64,000 nucleotides of DNA from Azospirillum sp. B510 (lineage in GTDB: Bacteria; Pseudomonadota; Alphaproteobacteria; Azospirillales; Azospirillaceae). The position numbers and the translations under genes were made by a program. The stretch is taken from the NCBI RefSeq assembly GCF_000010725.1, contig NC_013854.1, positions 2,075,001-2,139,000 of the forward strand, read 5' to 3'. Numbering within the stretch: position 1 is the first letter of the stretch; the number at the start of each line of letters is the position of its first letter. This document shows, piece by piece, positions 21,755-29,643 of this stretch. The notes beneath the pieces are model-generated. The model was not told where the DNA came from. It saw only the letters and a list, made by a program, of their open reading frames with translations, and made no database searches.

Positions 21755-21772
21755 TTCCCGGCTTTCCGGGAA
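21755..21772. promoter_or_regulatory. Perfect palindrome abutting the flgF -24 element
   Basis: TTCCCGG-CTTT-CCGGGAA, a 7-bp perfect inverted repeat with a 4-bp centre, ends two bases before the TGG of the sigma-54 element. Its position would let a bound protein block or assist polymerase. Confidence 0.45.
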
Positions 21773-21773
21773 T

Positions 21774-21790
21774 TGGCACGCCGCCTGCAT
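21774..21790 (+). promoter_or_regulatory. Sigma-54 promoter of flgF
   Basis: TGGCACG-CCGC-CTGCAT matches the TGGCACG-N4-TTGCW consensus with GG (21775-21776) and GC (21787-21788) separated by exactly 10 bases. The predicted start of transcription is near 21800, about 50 bp before the flgF ATG. Confidence 0.78.
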
Positions 21791-21851
21791 TACCCTTTTC
21801 GCCGGTCGGACGCTGTCGCCCGATCCGTTCGCAAGGTGAAGAGGCCGCAAG

Positions 21852-22574
21852 ATGGAAAATTCGATCTACGTCGCCATGTCGCGCCAGATGGCGCTGCAAC
21901 GCCAGCTGGACGTTACGTCGAACAACATCGCGAACATGAACACGACCGGCTACAAGAACCAGCGGATGCTGTTCACCGAATTCCTGGAAAAGCCCGGCCT
22001 GCATGAGAAGGTCAGCTTCGTCCAGGACCGCGCGGTGGTGCGCGACCTGTCCAACGGCGCCATGACCCAGACCGGCAACCCGCTGGATCTGGCGCTGACC
22101 GGTCAGGGCTATTTCACCGTCGATACCGCCAGCGGCCCGCGTTACACCCGCGCCGGCAATTTCCGCATGAATGACCAGCGCCAGCTGGTGGATGCCGGCG
22201 GCCTGCCGGTGCTGTCCAACAACGGCCAGCCCATCACCCTGCCGGCCGGCACCAGCGACGTGAAGGTCAGCGGCGACGGCACCGTCGCCACCGAGCTGGG
22301 CCCGGTCGCCAAGCTGAACATCGTCACCTTCAAGAACGAGCAGCTGATGACCGAGGTCGGCAACGGCCTGTACGTCACCGACGAGCAGCCCCAGCCCGCC
22401 CCGGCCGAGACGAAAGTGGCACAGGGATTGCTTGAGGGTTCCAACGTGAAGCCCGTGGTCGAGATGACGCAGATGATCGACATCCAGCGTCAATACATGT
22501 CGGCTCAGAAGATGATCGACAACGAACACGAGCGTATCCGCACGATGATCCAGCGTCTGGGCCGCACCGCCTGA
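21852..22574 (+). CDS. flgF: Flagellar basal-body rod protein FlgF
   Basis: Proximal rod protein of the flagellar axle, exported by the flagellar type III apparatus. The N-terminal rod motif (MALQRQLDVTSNNIANMNTTGYKNQR) is at about residues 11-36, and the C-terminal rod motif is in the last 45 residues (GSNVKPVVEMTQMIDIQRQYMSAQKMIDNEHERIRTMIQRLG). It is 240 residues. It heads flgF-flgG-flgA-flgH and is preceded by a sigma-54 promoter and an ftr-like box. Confidence 0.95.
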   Translation: MENSIYVAMSRQMALQRQLDVTSNNIANMNTTGYKNQRMLFTEFLEKPGLHEKVSFVQDRAVVRDLSNGAMTQTGNPLDLALTGQGYFTVDTASGPRYTRAGNFRMNDQRQLVDAGGLPVLSNNGQPITLPAGTSDVKVSGDGTVATELGPVAKLNIVTFKNEQLMTEVGNGLYVTDEQPQPAPAETKVAQGLLEGSNVKPVVEMTQMIDIQRQYMSAQKMIDNEHERIRTMIQRLGRTA

Positions 22575-22605
22575 ACCAGACCGACGACGAGAGGAGAAGA
22601 CCACA

Positions 22606-23391
22606 ATGCGCAGCCTCGCCATCGGCGCCACCGGCATGATCGCCCAGCAGCTCAACGTCGAGACGATCTCCAACAACATCGCCAACTCGACCACCACCGG
22701 CTACAAGAAGCAGCGGGCGGAATTCCAGGATCTGCTTTACCAGAATTTCCGCCGCATCGGCTCGACCTCGTCGGATGCCGGCACCGTGGTGCCGACCGGC
22801 GTGCAGGTGGGGGCCGGCGTGCGCGTCGCCGCGGTGGCCCGGGTGCTGGAACAGGGCAACCTGAACATCACCGACAACAAGCTGGACGTCGCCATCAACG
22901 GGTCCGGCTATTTCCAGATCACGCTGCCCAGCGGCGACACCTCCTACACCCGCGCCGGCAATTTCAAGCTGTCGCCGCAGGGCGTGATCGTCACCGCCGA
23001 CGGCTACACGGTCCAGCCGAACATCACCATCCCGACCAACGCGGTGGACATCTCCATCAACTCGTCGGGGGAGGTCCTGGTGAAGCTGGACGGCCAGACG
23101 GCGACGCAGAATGTCGGCCAGATCCAGCTCGCCACCTTCGCCAACGCCGCCGGCCTGGAAGCCACCGGCGACAATCTGTTCATGGAGACCGCCGCGTCGG
23201 GCCAGCCGGTGACCGGCAACCCCGGCGCCCCCGGCTTCGGCCGCGTCACCCAGGGCGCGCTGGAGACCTCCAACGTCAACGTGGTGCAGGAGATCACGAC
23301 GCTGATCACCGCCCAGCGCGCATACGAGATGAACTCCAAGGTCATCAAGACCACCGACGAGATGATGCAGCAGGCAAGTCAGATGAGGTAA
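22606..23391 (+). CDS. flgG: Flagellar distal rod protein FlgG
   Basis: Distal rod subunit, 261 residues, exported without cleavage. The start is preceded by GAGAGGAGAAG. The N-terminal helix has QQLNVETISNNIANSTTTGYKKQRAEFQDLLYQ, and the C-terminal helix has GALETSNVNVVQEITTLITAQRAYEMNSKVIKTTDEMMQQASQMR, both signatures of FlgG. It lies 31 bp after flgF and 48 bp before flgA. Confidence 0.96.
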   Translation: MRSLAIGATGMIAQQLNVETISNNIANSTTTGYKKQRAEFQDLLYQNFRRIGSTSSDAGTVVPTGVQVGAGVRVAAVARVLEQGNLNITDNKLDVAINGSGYFQITLPSGDTSYTRAGNFKLSPQGVIVTADGYTVQPNITIPTNAVDISINSSGEVLVKLDGQTATQNVGQIQLATFANAAGLEATGDNLFMETAASGQPVTGNPGAPGFGRVTQGALETSNVNVVQEITTLITAQRAYEMNSKVIKTTDEMMQQASQMR

Positions 23392-23439
23392 CGGCGGCGC
23401 CGTCGCCTCCCTTCAGCCTTCACCTCGGGACTTTCCGCC

Positions 23440-24219
23440 ATGATCCGCACCCTCGCCCCCCGCCGCCTGCCCGCCCTGCTTCTTGGCGCCGCCCTGCTGA
23501 CCGCTCCCGTCACGGGTCCGGCGGAGGCCCTGGCCGCCTCGGCGGCCGGCGCGTCGATGCCGGCCCCGGCGCCCGACGTCGTCTATGGCATGCCGCATGT
23601 CGAGGCGGTGCTGTCGGACGCGCTGTCGCGGGTGATCACCGCCGGCCGGTTGCAGATGGAGCTGGACAGCCGGGCGCTCGAGCTGCGCGCGCCCCAGGGC
23701 GCCGGCGGGCTGGCGGTGGAAAACCTCTATTACAGCCCGGTCCAGGGCCGCTTCGCCGCCGAGATCGTGGTGACCGGCAGCCAGGTCCGCCTGCCGGTGT
23801 CGGGCCGCGCCTTCGGCGTGGTGCAAATCCCGGTGCTGTCCCGCCGCATCATCCCCGGCGACGTGATCGGCCCGGGCGACATCGACTGGCAGGACGTGCG
23901 CGCCGACCAGACCACCAGCGACACCGCCGCCACCGACGCCCAGCTGATCGGCATGACGCCGAAGCGCGGCGTGTCGACCAACCAGCCCGTCCGCCTGCGC
24001 GACCTGCAATCGCCGCGCATGATCGACAAGGGCGCCATGGTGACCATCACCCTGACCACCCCCTCGATGACGCTGACCACCCAGGGCAAGGCCCTGCAGG
24101 ATGGCGGCAAGGGCGAGGTCATCCGCGTCGTGAACACCCAATCCAACCGCATCGTCGAAGCGACGGTCGCCGGCCCCAACGTCGTCGCCGTGGCAAAGCC
24201 CGGCCTCATCGCGCAGTGA
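23440..24219 (+). CDS. flgA: Flagellar P-ring assembly chaperone FlgA
   Basis: Periplasmic chaperone needed for P-ring formation from FlgI. A Sec signal peptide ends near residue 31-33 (AEALAAS). The SAF-domain C-terminal part includes VPVLSRRIIPGDVIGPGDIDWQDV, LIGMTPKRGVSTNQPVRLRDLQSPRMIDKGAMVTI and GEVIRVVNTQSNRIVEATVAGPNVV. It is 259 residues. It ends 13 bp before flgH. Confidence 0.93.
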   Translation: MIRTLAPRRLPALLLGAALLTAPVTGPAEALAASAAGASMPAPAPDVVYGMPHVEAVLSDALSRVITAGRLQMELDSRALELRAPQGAGGLAVENLYYSPVQGRFAAEIVVTGSQVRLPVSGRAFGVVQIPVLSRRIIPGDVIGPGDIDWQDVRADQTTSDTAATDAQLIGMTPKRGVSTNQPVRLRDLQSPRMIDKGAMVTITLTTPSMTLTTQGKALQDGGKGEVIRVVNTQSNRIVEATVAGPNVVAVAKPGLIAQ

Positions 24220-24232
24220 GGAGAAAGCTCCA

Positions 24233-25000
24233 ATGACCGCCACCATCATGACCGCCCGCCTGATCCGCTTCGCGATGATCGCCACAGCCGCCACCTCGCT
24301 GACCGCCTGCGGCGCCGCCTCGCGCATCGCCGACATCGGCAAGGCGCCGGAGATGAGCAACATCCAGGATCCGCAGGCTAAGCCGGGCTACCAGCCGGTC
24401 AGCCTGCCGATGCCGACCCCGCTGCCGACGGAGCGCAACCCGAACTCGCTGTGGCGGACCGGCGCCAAAGCCTTCTTCAAGGACCAGCGCGCCGGCAAGG
24501 TCGGCGACATCCTGACCATCAACATCTCGATCGCCGACCAGGCCAAGCTGTCGAACGAGAGCAAGCGGGCGCGCGCCAACACCGAAAAGGCGGGCATCCC
24601 CAACCTGTTCGGCATGGAAGGTGACACGCTGAACCGCATTCTGCCGACGGGCGCCTCGGCGACGAACCTCGTCAACATGAACAGCAACACCAACAACGAC
24701 GGCAAGGGCTCGGTCGACCGCAACGAGAAGATCGAGCTGAAGGTGGCGGCGCTGGTGACCCAGACCCTGCCCAACGGCAATCTGGTCATCCAGGGGCGCC
24801 AGGAGGTCCGGGTGAATTACGAACTGCGCGACCTGCAGATCCACGGCGTGATCCGTCCCGAGGACATCACCGCGCAGAACACCATCAGCTACGAGAAGAT
24901 CGCCGAGGCCCGCATCTCCTACGGCGGCCGCGGCCAGATCACCGACGTCCAACAGCCGCGCTACGGCCAGCAGCTGTACGACATCATCATGCCGTTCTGA
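24233..25000 (+). CDS. flgH: Flagellar L-ring lipoprotein FlgH
   Basis: Outer-membrane L-ring subunit. The signal peptide ends at the lipobox LTAC (cysteine near residue 26). The conserved LWRTGAKAFFKDQRAGKVGDILTINISIAD segment, the Asn-rich loop and the C-terminal NGNLVIQGRQEVRVNYELRDLQIHGVIRPEDITAQNTISYEKIAEARISYGGRGQI are diagnostic. It is 255 residues. It is the last clear gene of the flgF run; a 1-kb region of little coding content follows. Confidence 0.95.
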   Translation: MTATIMTARLIRFAMIATAATSLTACGAASRIADIGKAPEMSNIQDPQAKPGYQPVSLPMPTPLPTERNPNSLWRTGAKAFFKDQRAGKVGDILTINISIADQAKLSNESKRARANTEKAGIPNLFGMEGDTLNRILPTGASATNLVNMNSNTNNDGKGSVDRNEKIELKVAALVTQTLPNGNLVIQGRQEVRVNYELRDLQIHGVIRPEDITAQNTISYEKIAEARISYGGRGQITDVQQPRYGQQLYDIIMPF

Positions 25001-25292
25001 GGAATTTCCGCAGGCTGAACGATAGGGACGCGCGCCCTGTCCCATGGGAAATTGCTGCCGCCTGGTGGCTTGTGCCGAGCCGATGTTGCCGAGCCACCAT
25101 CCCTTCCGAAAGCAACGTCCCGCACAGGCACGACAAGGCCGATGGCGGAATGCGCCCGGCGAAAGCGTGACCATCAACCGAAGCGGGTTCGCGCGGAGCC
25201 AAGCCGATCAGGGTGATTCCCTATGCCATAAGGCATGAGACCTTAGTGCCATTTCATGATGATGCATCTGAACCAATCGGAAAGGTGCCCGG

Positions 25293-25488
25293 CATGAAAG
25301 TCATCCTCTCCCCCTGCGCGCCCTGCGGAATCCCAGGCAAGCTCCGAAACGCCAGCCCGCTACTGGAAATCGCGCAGGCGATCTCCGACGATTGCAAGGA
25401 TGGCGTGACGGTGGAGGTACTCGATGATTGCGGCAAAACGGCCGCGGTGTTCGGCGAACGAAAGGATGACGACGTCGAGCTGTTCTGA
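25293..25488 (+). CDS. Small hypothetical protein
   Basis: Possible 64-residue product beginning MKVILSPCAPCGIPGK and ending ERKDDDVELF, with AAAGGTG seven bases before the ATG. It is acidic, with a C-x2-C near the start and one later Cys. No family is recognised. It is isolated in a gene-poor stretch, so it may be a chance frame. Confidence 0.35.
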
Positions 25489-25880
25489 TCGATTGCAGCC
25501 GGGCCGCAGGGAGGCACCGGCCAGCTGATCGGGCGCGGGGATGCCCGCCAACCGCACGCAAAGCCGCCTGCGCGGTCTATTGTCCGCTCATGGCGGCATT
25601 TCCCGGTCGCGCGACGTCCTCAGCTGGCCGCAGGGGACGTCCCACCCTGGCCGCCGCGGCTTTCATCGCGATCCTCTGGGCCATCCTCTGGGCGGTCCAG
25701 GGCCGCGTTGATCTGGTCCAGCGTACGGCCGCATCCGGTACAGACATCACCATCGATGGCACACATGCCAAGGCAATCGGGGTCGTCGCTCATCGCAATC
25801 TGGCTTGCCTGACGGTTGGGGGAAGCGGCGCCATCCCTGACGGCGGCGCGGGTTCAAACTGGAGGATGGTGGGAAAGCGA

Positions 25881-25911
25881 CGAAGGCGCCGGTCAGGGAC
25901 CGGCGCCTTCG
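25881..25911. terminator. Strong 14-bp hairpin, probable dksA terminator
   Basis: CGAAGGCGCCGGTC (25881-25894) pairs perfectly with GACCGGCGCCTTCG (25898-25911) around a 3-nt loop. It lies about 120 nt beyond the dksA stop on the minus strand. No long U tract is present on either side. Confidence 0.6.
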
Positions 25912-26032
25912 CTGTGTCTGACGGCGCTCTTTCCGATACCAGCGCCCCCCGCACCTGCGCTGTCTCCGGCGACCGGGACCGGGGAAAGCGTTGGTGTGGG
26001 GAAAGCCGGCGCGATATCGGGCGATGGCGATG

Positions 26033-26452
26033 TCAGTCGTCGCGCTGGGTCCTCTCCATCCGCTCGTGACGCTCCTGGGCCTCCAGGCTCAGCGTCGCGA
26101 TCGGCCGGGCATCCAGCCGGCGCACCGAGATGGGATCGCCCGTCTCCTCGCAATAGCCGTAGCTGCCGTCGACCAGACGCTCCAGCGCGGCGTCGATCTT
26201 GGAGATCAGCTTGCGTTCGCGATCGCGCGTCCGCAACTCCAGCGCGCGATCGGTCTCCGCCGAAGCGCGGTCGGCGATATCCGGTTCCTGGATACCACCC
26301 TCCTGGAGACTGTTCAGCGTGCCGGTGGATTCCGCAAGCAGTTCCGCGCGCCAGCGCAGCAGCTTCTGGCGGAAATATTCCCGCATGATCGGGTTCATGA
26401 ACTCCTCGTCTTCCGACGGGGAATAGTTCTGGGGCAGAAGCGGCGACGTCAT
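26033..26452 (-). CDS. dksA: RNA polymerase-binding transcription factor DksA
   Basis: Secondary-channel regulator acting with ppGpp. The start at 26452 (MTSPLLPQNY) gives 139 residues. The coiled coil is at about 30-100, with the tip ending DRASAETDRALELRTRDRERKLISKIDAAL. The C-terminal zinc-finger region reads YGYCEETGDPISVRRLDARPIATLSLEAQERHE, so only the first of the four Cys ligands of E. coli DksA is present. This one-Cys form is common among alphaproteobacteria. The gene sits between flgH and fliX, a position seen in related flagellar loci. Confidence 0.94.
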   Translation of the reverse strand: MTSPLLPQNYSPSEDEEFMNPIMREYFRQKLLRWRAELLAESTGTLNSLQEGGIQEPDIADRASAETDRALELRTRDRERKLISKIDAALERLVDGSYGYCEETGDPISVRRLDARPIATLSLEAQERHERMERTQRDD

Positions 26453-26494
26453 CCGAAAGCATCCAGCGAAAAAGGGGTGATCCGGGCGGCGCGG

Positions 26495-26523
26495 AGTATA
26501 GGCACGCCACGGCGGGACCGCAA
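26495..26523 (-). promoter_or_regulatory. Sigma-70-type promoter of dksA
   Basis: On the minus strand TTGCGG (26518-26523) and TATACT (26495-26500) are separated by exactly 17 bp. Predicted start of transcription is near 26488, about 36 bp before the ATG. It matches the housekeeping consensus at 9-10 of 12 positions. Confidence 0.65.
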
Positions 26524-26699
26524 CCCTATGGTTTGCCCCAACAACGACCAAACAAGCCCTTGGAATAAAAAAGATTTGTCAGCGTGGCACATTCGCCGCG
26601 CCATGCGCAGGGATAGATCCCGGCGCATCCGGGGGGCGTCCCGCTCCGCCGGCGTTACCACCGGCGCTCCCGCCCGCAAGTCCGGGCGGCACATGGATT

Positions 26700-27125
26700 T
26701 CAGGAGGTGAGCTTCGCCAGTTCGACCTGCGCCCGCAGATCGATCTCATCCAGAATTTCCGCCAGCCCCGGATCGTCGACATGGGCGCGGCGCGTCTGCA
26801 CCACCTTGGCCAGGTCGATCAGCTTCTGCGCGGACAGGGTGCCCGACAACAGGCCGTGCTGGATTTCCTCCAGCCGGTCCAGCATCTCCTCCGCCCGCAT
26901 CTTGCCGCGCGAGGCGCGGGCGGTGGCGTCATCGGTCGCATCGACCTCCTGCAAGGCCAGAACGCCCGAAACCCCACCCGTCGCGGCGGTGCCGCTGACG
27001 CCATGGGCGGACCCGGCCTCTCCCACCAATTGCTTGGAAAAGGCTGCGCCGGACGAGCCTTCGGCCTTGCCGGTGCGGCGTACCGACCCACTGCCGCGTA
27101 TTTTTCCGGAGCCTTCGACTTTCAT
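26700..27125 (-). CDS. fliX: Flagellar assembly regulator FliX
   Basis: 141-residue class II flagellar protein. In Caulobacter, FliX couples rod/ring assembly to the sigma-54 activator FlbD, binding and regulating it. The start MKVEGSGKIRG is followed by a Gly/Ser-rich N-terminus and a conserved helical C-terminal half (EEMLDRLEEIQHGLLSGTLSAQKLIDLAKVVQTRRAHVDDPGLAEILDEIDLRAQVELAKL). It is divergent from flgI, as in other alphaproteobacteria. Its presence supports FlbD-type control of the sigma-54 promoters seen nearby. Confidence 0.9.
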   Translation of the reverse strand: MKVEGSGKIRGSGSVRRTGKAEGSSGAAFSKQLVGEAGSAHGVSGTAATGGVSGVLALQEVDATDDATARASRGKMRAEEMLDRLEEIQHGLLSGTLSAQKLIDLAKVVQTRRAHVDDPGLAEILDEIDLRAQVELAKLTS

Positions 27126-27186
27126 GATCCGTGCAACCGTTTGCAGTAAAGGATGCGTAAACGCGCGCACTGTAGATGGATCAACC

Positions 27187-27201
27187 TTAACATCCGGTCA
27201 A
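27187..27201 (-). promoter_or_regulatory. CtrA-like box before fliX
   Basis: TTAA-CATCCGG-TCAA on the plus strand (TTGA-N7-TTAA in the fliX direction) matches the CtrA consensus TTAA-N7-TTAA at 7 of 8 positions. It is about 62-76 bp upstream of the fliX ATG. Confidence 0.5.
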
Positions 27202-27216
27202 GCCTTGCCGCAATCG

Positions 27217-27229
27217 GGCAAAAATTGCC
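27217..27229. promoter_or_regulatory. FlbD/ftr-like palindrome between fliX and flgI
   Basis: GGCAA-AAA-TTGCC, a perfect palindrome with the core GGCA-N5-TGCC. Its centre (27223) is 85 bp upstream of the flgI -24 GG. It lies midway between the divergent genes, so it might also act on fliX. Confidence 0.65.
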
Positions 27230-27306
27230 GGGCCGGCTGTGACCGAAAGGCGCCATTTTCCGGGCATTCTTCAGGATGGGGGCGGAATGCCGCCGCGCGG
27301 CGCGTC

Positions 27307-27322
27307 TGGCACGGGGTTTGTA
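27307..27322 (+). promoter_or_regulatory. Sigma-54-like promoter of flgI
   Basis: TGGCACG-GGGT-TTGTA: a perfect -24 half, GG at 27308-27309, then 10 bases, then GT where GC is usual. Predicted start of transcription near 27333, 24 bp before the ATG. The -12 deviation lowers confidence, but the matched upstream box supports it. Confidence 0.6.
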
Positions 27323-27356
27323 TAGAAGCGGGCACGAGTACAGGAGTGTCCGCGTC

Positions 27357-28499
27357 ATGATCGCCACCGCCCTTCACCTTCTGCGCCGCCACGCCGTTCC
27401 GGCCCTGCTGACCGCCCTGCTGGCGTTCGGCGTCCCGGCGGCACCGGCGGTCGCCGCCTCCGCCCGCATCAAGGACATCGTCGATGTCGAGGGCGTGCGC
27501 GACAACATGCTGATCGGCTACGGGCTGGTGGTGGGCCTGAACGGCACCGGCGACAGCCTGAACAACTCCCCCTTCACCGAGCAGAGCCTGACCGGCATGC
27601 TGGAGCGGATGGGGGTGAACACCCGCGGCACCAACCTGCGCACCAAGAATGTGGCGGCGGTGATGGTGACGGCGACGCTGAACGCCTATGCCGCCCAGGG
27701 CACGCGCATCGACGTCACCGTCTCGGCGATGGGCGATTCAAAGAGCCTGCTGGGCGGCACCCTGCTGGTCACCCCGATGATGGGTGCCGACGGCGAGGTC
27801 TATGCCGTGGCGCAGGGGCCGATCGCGGTGTCGGGCTTCACCGCCCAGGGCCAGGGCGCCAGCGTCACCCGTGGTGTGCCGACCTCCGGCCGCATCTCCT
27901 CCGGCGCCATCGTGGAACGGGAGATCCAGTTCTCGCTGGCCGAGCTGCCGGTGCTGCGCCTGTCCCTGCGCAACCCGGACTTCACCACCGCCCAGCGGGT
28001 GGCGACCGCCATCAACATCCAGCTGCGCGGCAACCGCGCCCAGGCGACCGATCCGGCCTCCGTCCTGATCAATGTGCCGGAAGCACGGCGCGGCGACGTG
28101 GTTGGGCTGGTGACGGAGATCGAGCAGCTTCGCATCACCCCCGATCAGGTCGCCCGCGTCGTGGTGGACGAGAAGTCCGGCGTCATCGTGATGGGCGAGA
28201 ATGTGCGCATCTCCACCGTCGCCATCGCCCAGGGCAACCTGACCATCCGCATCACCGAGACGCCGCAGGTCAGCCAGCCCGGCCCCTTCAGCCAGGGCCA
28301 GACCGCGGTGGTACCGCGCACCGACATCCAGGTCGACGACCAGTCCAACAACCGCCTCGCCGTGATGAATTCCGGGGTGACGCTTCAGGAGTTGGTACAA
28401 TCCTTGAATGCGCTTGGGGTGGGACCGCGGGACATGATCGCCATTCTCCAGTCGATCAAGGCCGCCGGCGCCCTGCAAGCCGAGATCGAGGTGATCTGA
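27357..28499 (+). CDS. flgI: Flagellar P-ring protein FlgI
   Basis: Periplasmic ring subunit around the rod. Start at 27357 with AGGAGT upstream. The signal peptide ends near residue 33 (AVAAS-A). The mature protein begins ARIKDIVDVEGVRDNMLIGYGLVVGLNGTGDSL, the FlgI hallmark, and ends TLQELVQSLNALGVGPRDMIAILQSIKAAGALQAEIEVI. It is 380 residues. The stop overlaps the next start (ATGA-type overlap at 28499), so cheL is probably translationally coupled. Confidence 0.96.
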   Translation: MIATALHLLRRHAVPALLTALLAFGVPAAPAVAASARIKDIVDVEGVRDNMLIGYGLVVGLNGTGDSLNNSPFTEQSLTGMLERMGVNTRGTNLRTKNVAAVMVTATLNAYAAQGTRIDVTVSAMGDSKSLLGGTLLVTPMMGADGEVYAVAQGPIAVSGFTAQGQGASVTRGVPTSGRISSGAIVEREIQFSLAELPVLRLSLRNPDFTTAQRVATAINIQLRGNRAQATDPASVLINVPEARRGDVVGLVTEIEQLRITPDQVARVVVDEKSGVIVMGENVRISTVAIAQGNLTIRITETPQVSQPGPFSQGQTAVVPRTDIQVDDQSNNRLAVMNSGVTLQELVQSLNALGVGPRDMIAILQSIKAAGALQAEIEVI

Positions 28500-28888
28500 T
28501 GTCCCTGAGCCCCGCCCTTTCCACCGCTTCGGCCCCGCGCGGCGCCTCGCCCACCTCTTCACTGGTGGAGCGCGCCCAGGCCGCCGGATACGGCGTGCGC
28601 ACCCTGACGAAGATTTCCGACATCGAGGCCAAGACCGACCCGGCAAAGCTTGCCCAGCTGCGCAAGTCGGCCGGCGAGTTCGAAAGCCAGTTCGTCTCGC
28701 AGATGCTGGGCCCGATGTTCGAGGGGATCGGAACCGACGAAACCTTCGGCGGCGGCCGCGGCGAGGAGATGTTCCGGCCGATGCTGATCGAGCAGTTCGG
28801 AAAACAGATCACCCAGCGCGGCGGCTTCGGCATCGCCAAGCAGGTTTACGACGAGCTTCTTCGCGCCCAGGAGGCCAGCCATGGATAA
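28499..28888 (+). CDS. cheL: Rod-binding protein (FlgJ N-terminal type, CheL)
   Basis: 129-residue rod-binding protein corresponding to the N-terminal domain of FlgJ only, without the muramidase domain. The signature FESQFVSQMLGPMFEGIGTDETFGGGRGEEMFRPMLIEQFGKQITQRGGFGIAKQVYDELL is at about 60-120. In alphaproteobacteria this single-domain form follows flgI and is often named CheL. It probably caps or scaffolds rod assembly; peptidoglycan cleavage must come from another enzyme. Confidence 0.9.
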   Translation: MSLSPALSTASAPRGASPTSSLVERAQAAGYGVRTLTKISDIEAKTDPAKLAQLRKSAGEFESQFVSQMLGPMFEGIGTDETFGGGRGEEMFRPMLIEQFGKQITQRGGFGIAKQVYDELLRAQEASHG

Positions 28889-29390
28889 GGTCGACGTCCG
28901 TTTCCCCCAGCCGGCCAAGCCGGCCGCCAACCTGCCGAAGAACGCCGAGGAGCGCGCGGTGGCGCTGGTCGAGCTGATGGGGCGCCTGACCAGCTTGCTG
29001 GAGCGCGAGGCCGCCGCCGTCCGCGCCCGCCGCCCGGCCAGGGAACTGGCCCAGATCGTCAAGGACAAGCAGCCGATGACGCTGGTCTATGAGGAGATCA
29101 GCCGCCTGCTGCGCGTCGACCGCGAGGGGCTGATTGCCCTGTCCCCGGAGTTGAAGACGGCGTTGAGGGAGGGCACCGGCAGACTCTATGCCGCCACCGC
29201 CGACAATGCCGAGGCTCTGCGCGTCGGCGGTGAGGCGCAGAAGGTGATGGTCGACACCGTGGTCGGCGCCATCACCCGCCAGCAGAAGGCGCCGACCACC
29301 GCCTATGCCGCGCATATGGGCGGCGGCCGCGGCTATTCCCCGCCGCCCAGCGGGCCACGGACGTCGGCGGCGCTGAACACCAGGCTTTGA
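28881..29390 (+). CDS. FlgN-like export chaperone / FlbY-type flagellar protein
   Basis: 169-residue helical protein overlapping the end of cheL by 8 nt. Residues 25-140 form long helices with heptad pattern (ERAVALVELMGRLTSLLEREAAAVRARRPARELAQIVKDKQPMTLVYEEISRLLRVD), as in FlgN, the chaperone of hook-filament junction proteins, and in alphaproteobacterial FlbY. The C-terminal tail is Gly/Pro-rich and probably disordered. The assignment to this family is by pattern and position rather than motif. Confidence 0.75.
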   Translation: MDKVDVRFPQPAKPAANLPKNAEERAVALVELMGRLTSLLEREAAAVRARRPARELAQIVKDKQPMTLVYEEISRLLRVDREGLIALSPELKTALREGTGRLYAATADNAEALRVGGEAQKVMVDTVVGAITRQQKAPTTAYAAHMGGGRGYSPPPSGPRTSAALNTRL

Positions 29391-29524
29391 AGGGCCGGCT
29401 CCGCACCGACCTCATCCGTGACCGCCGGACCCCTTCGGACGGCCGCCCCTCGCCGGGCGGCCATTTCCGTTGCGGCCGGGCCGTCTTCGCGACCATGACC
29501 GCCACGGCAAGAAAGACCCCGCAC

Positions 29525-29541
29525 CCGGCGGATTTTGCCGG
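29525..29541. promoter_or_regulatory. FlbD/ftr-like palindrome upstream of fliK
   Basis: CCGGCG-GATTT-TGCCGG. The core is GGCG-N5-TGCC, one base away from the flgF and flgI boxes. The centre (29533) is 96 bp before the -24 GG of fliK, which is 11 bp (about one helical turn) further than in the other two. Confidence 0.55.
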
Positions 29542-29627
29542 TCCCTTTTGCCGGTTCGGAGCGTGGCATGCGGCGGGAACCGCCGCCCCGCCCCCCGCAG
29601 AAGCGCTCCCCGGCGGGATTCGGCGGT

Positions 29628-29643
29628 TGGCCCGTCCATTGCA
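29628..29643 (+). promoter_or_regulatory. Sigma-54 promoter of fliK
   Basis: TGGCCCG-TCCA-TTGCA: GG (29629-29630) and GC (29641-29642) are 10 bases apart, with a perfect TTGCA -12 and one mismatch (C for A) in the -24. Predicted start near 29654, 44 bp before the fliK ATG. Confidence 0.7.

Larger units (their letters stand above)
25001..26032. other. Region of about 1 kb after flgH, mostly without recognisable genes
   Basis: Apart from one possible 64-residue reading frame (25293-25487) and one strong hairpin (25881-25911), no conserved coding is seen. The segment at 25590-25790 encodes GRRGRPTL, AILWAILW and TIDGTHAKA in one frame. These vaguely recall IS5-type transposase phrases and could be a decayed remnant. 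The composition is slightly less GC-biased than the flanking genes. Confidence 0.4.

Noticed and set aside
25590..26069. A 159-codon frame in the gap after flgH
   Set aside because: No ribosome-binding site, it runs across the 14-bp hairpin, and the last half is Arg/Ser-rich as expected for random GC-rich sequence.
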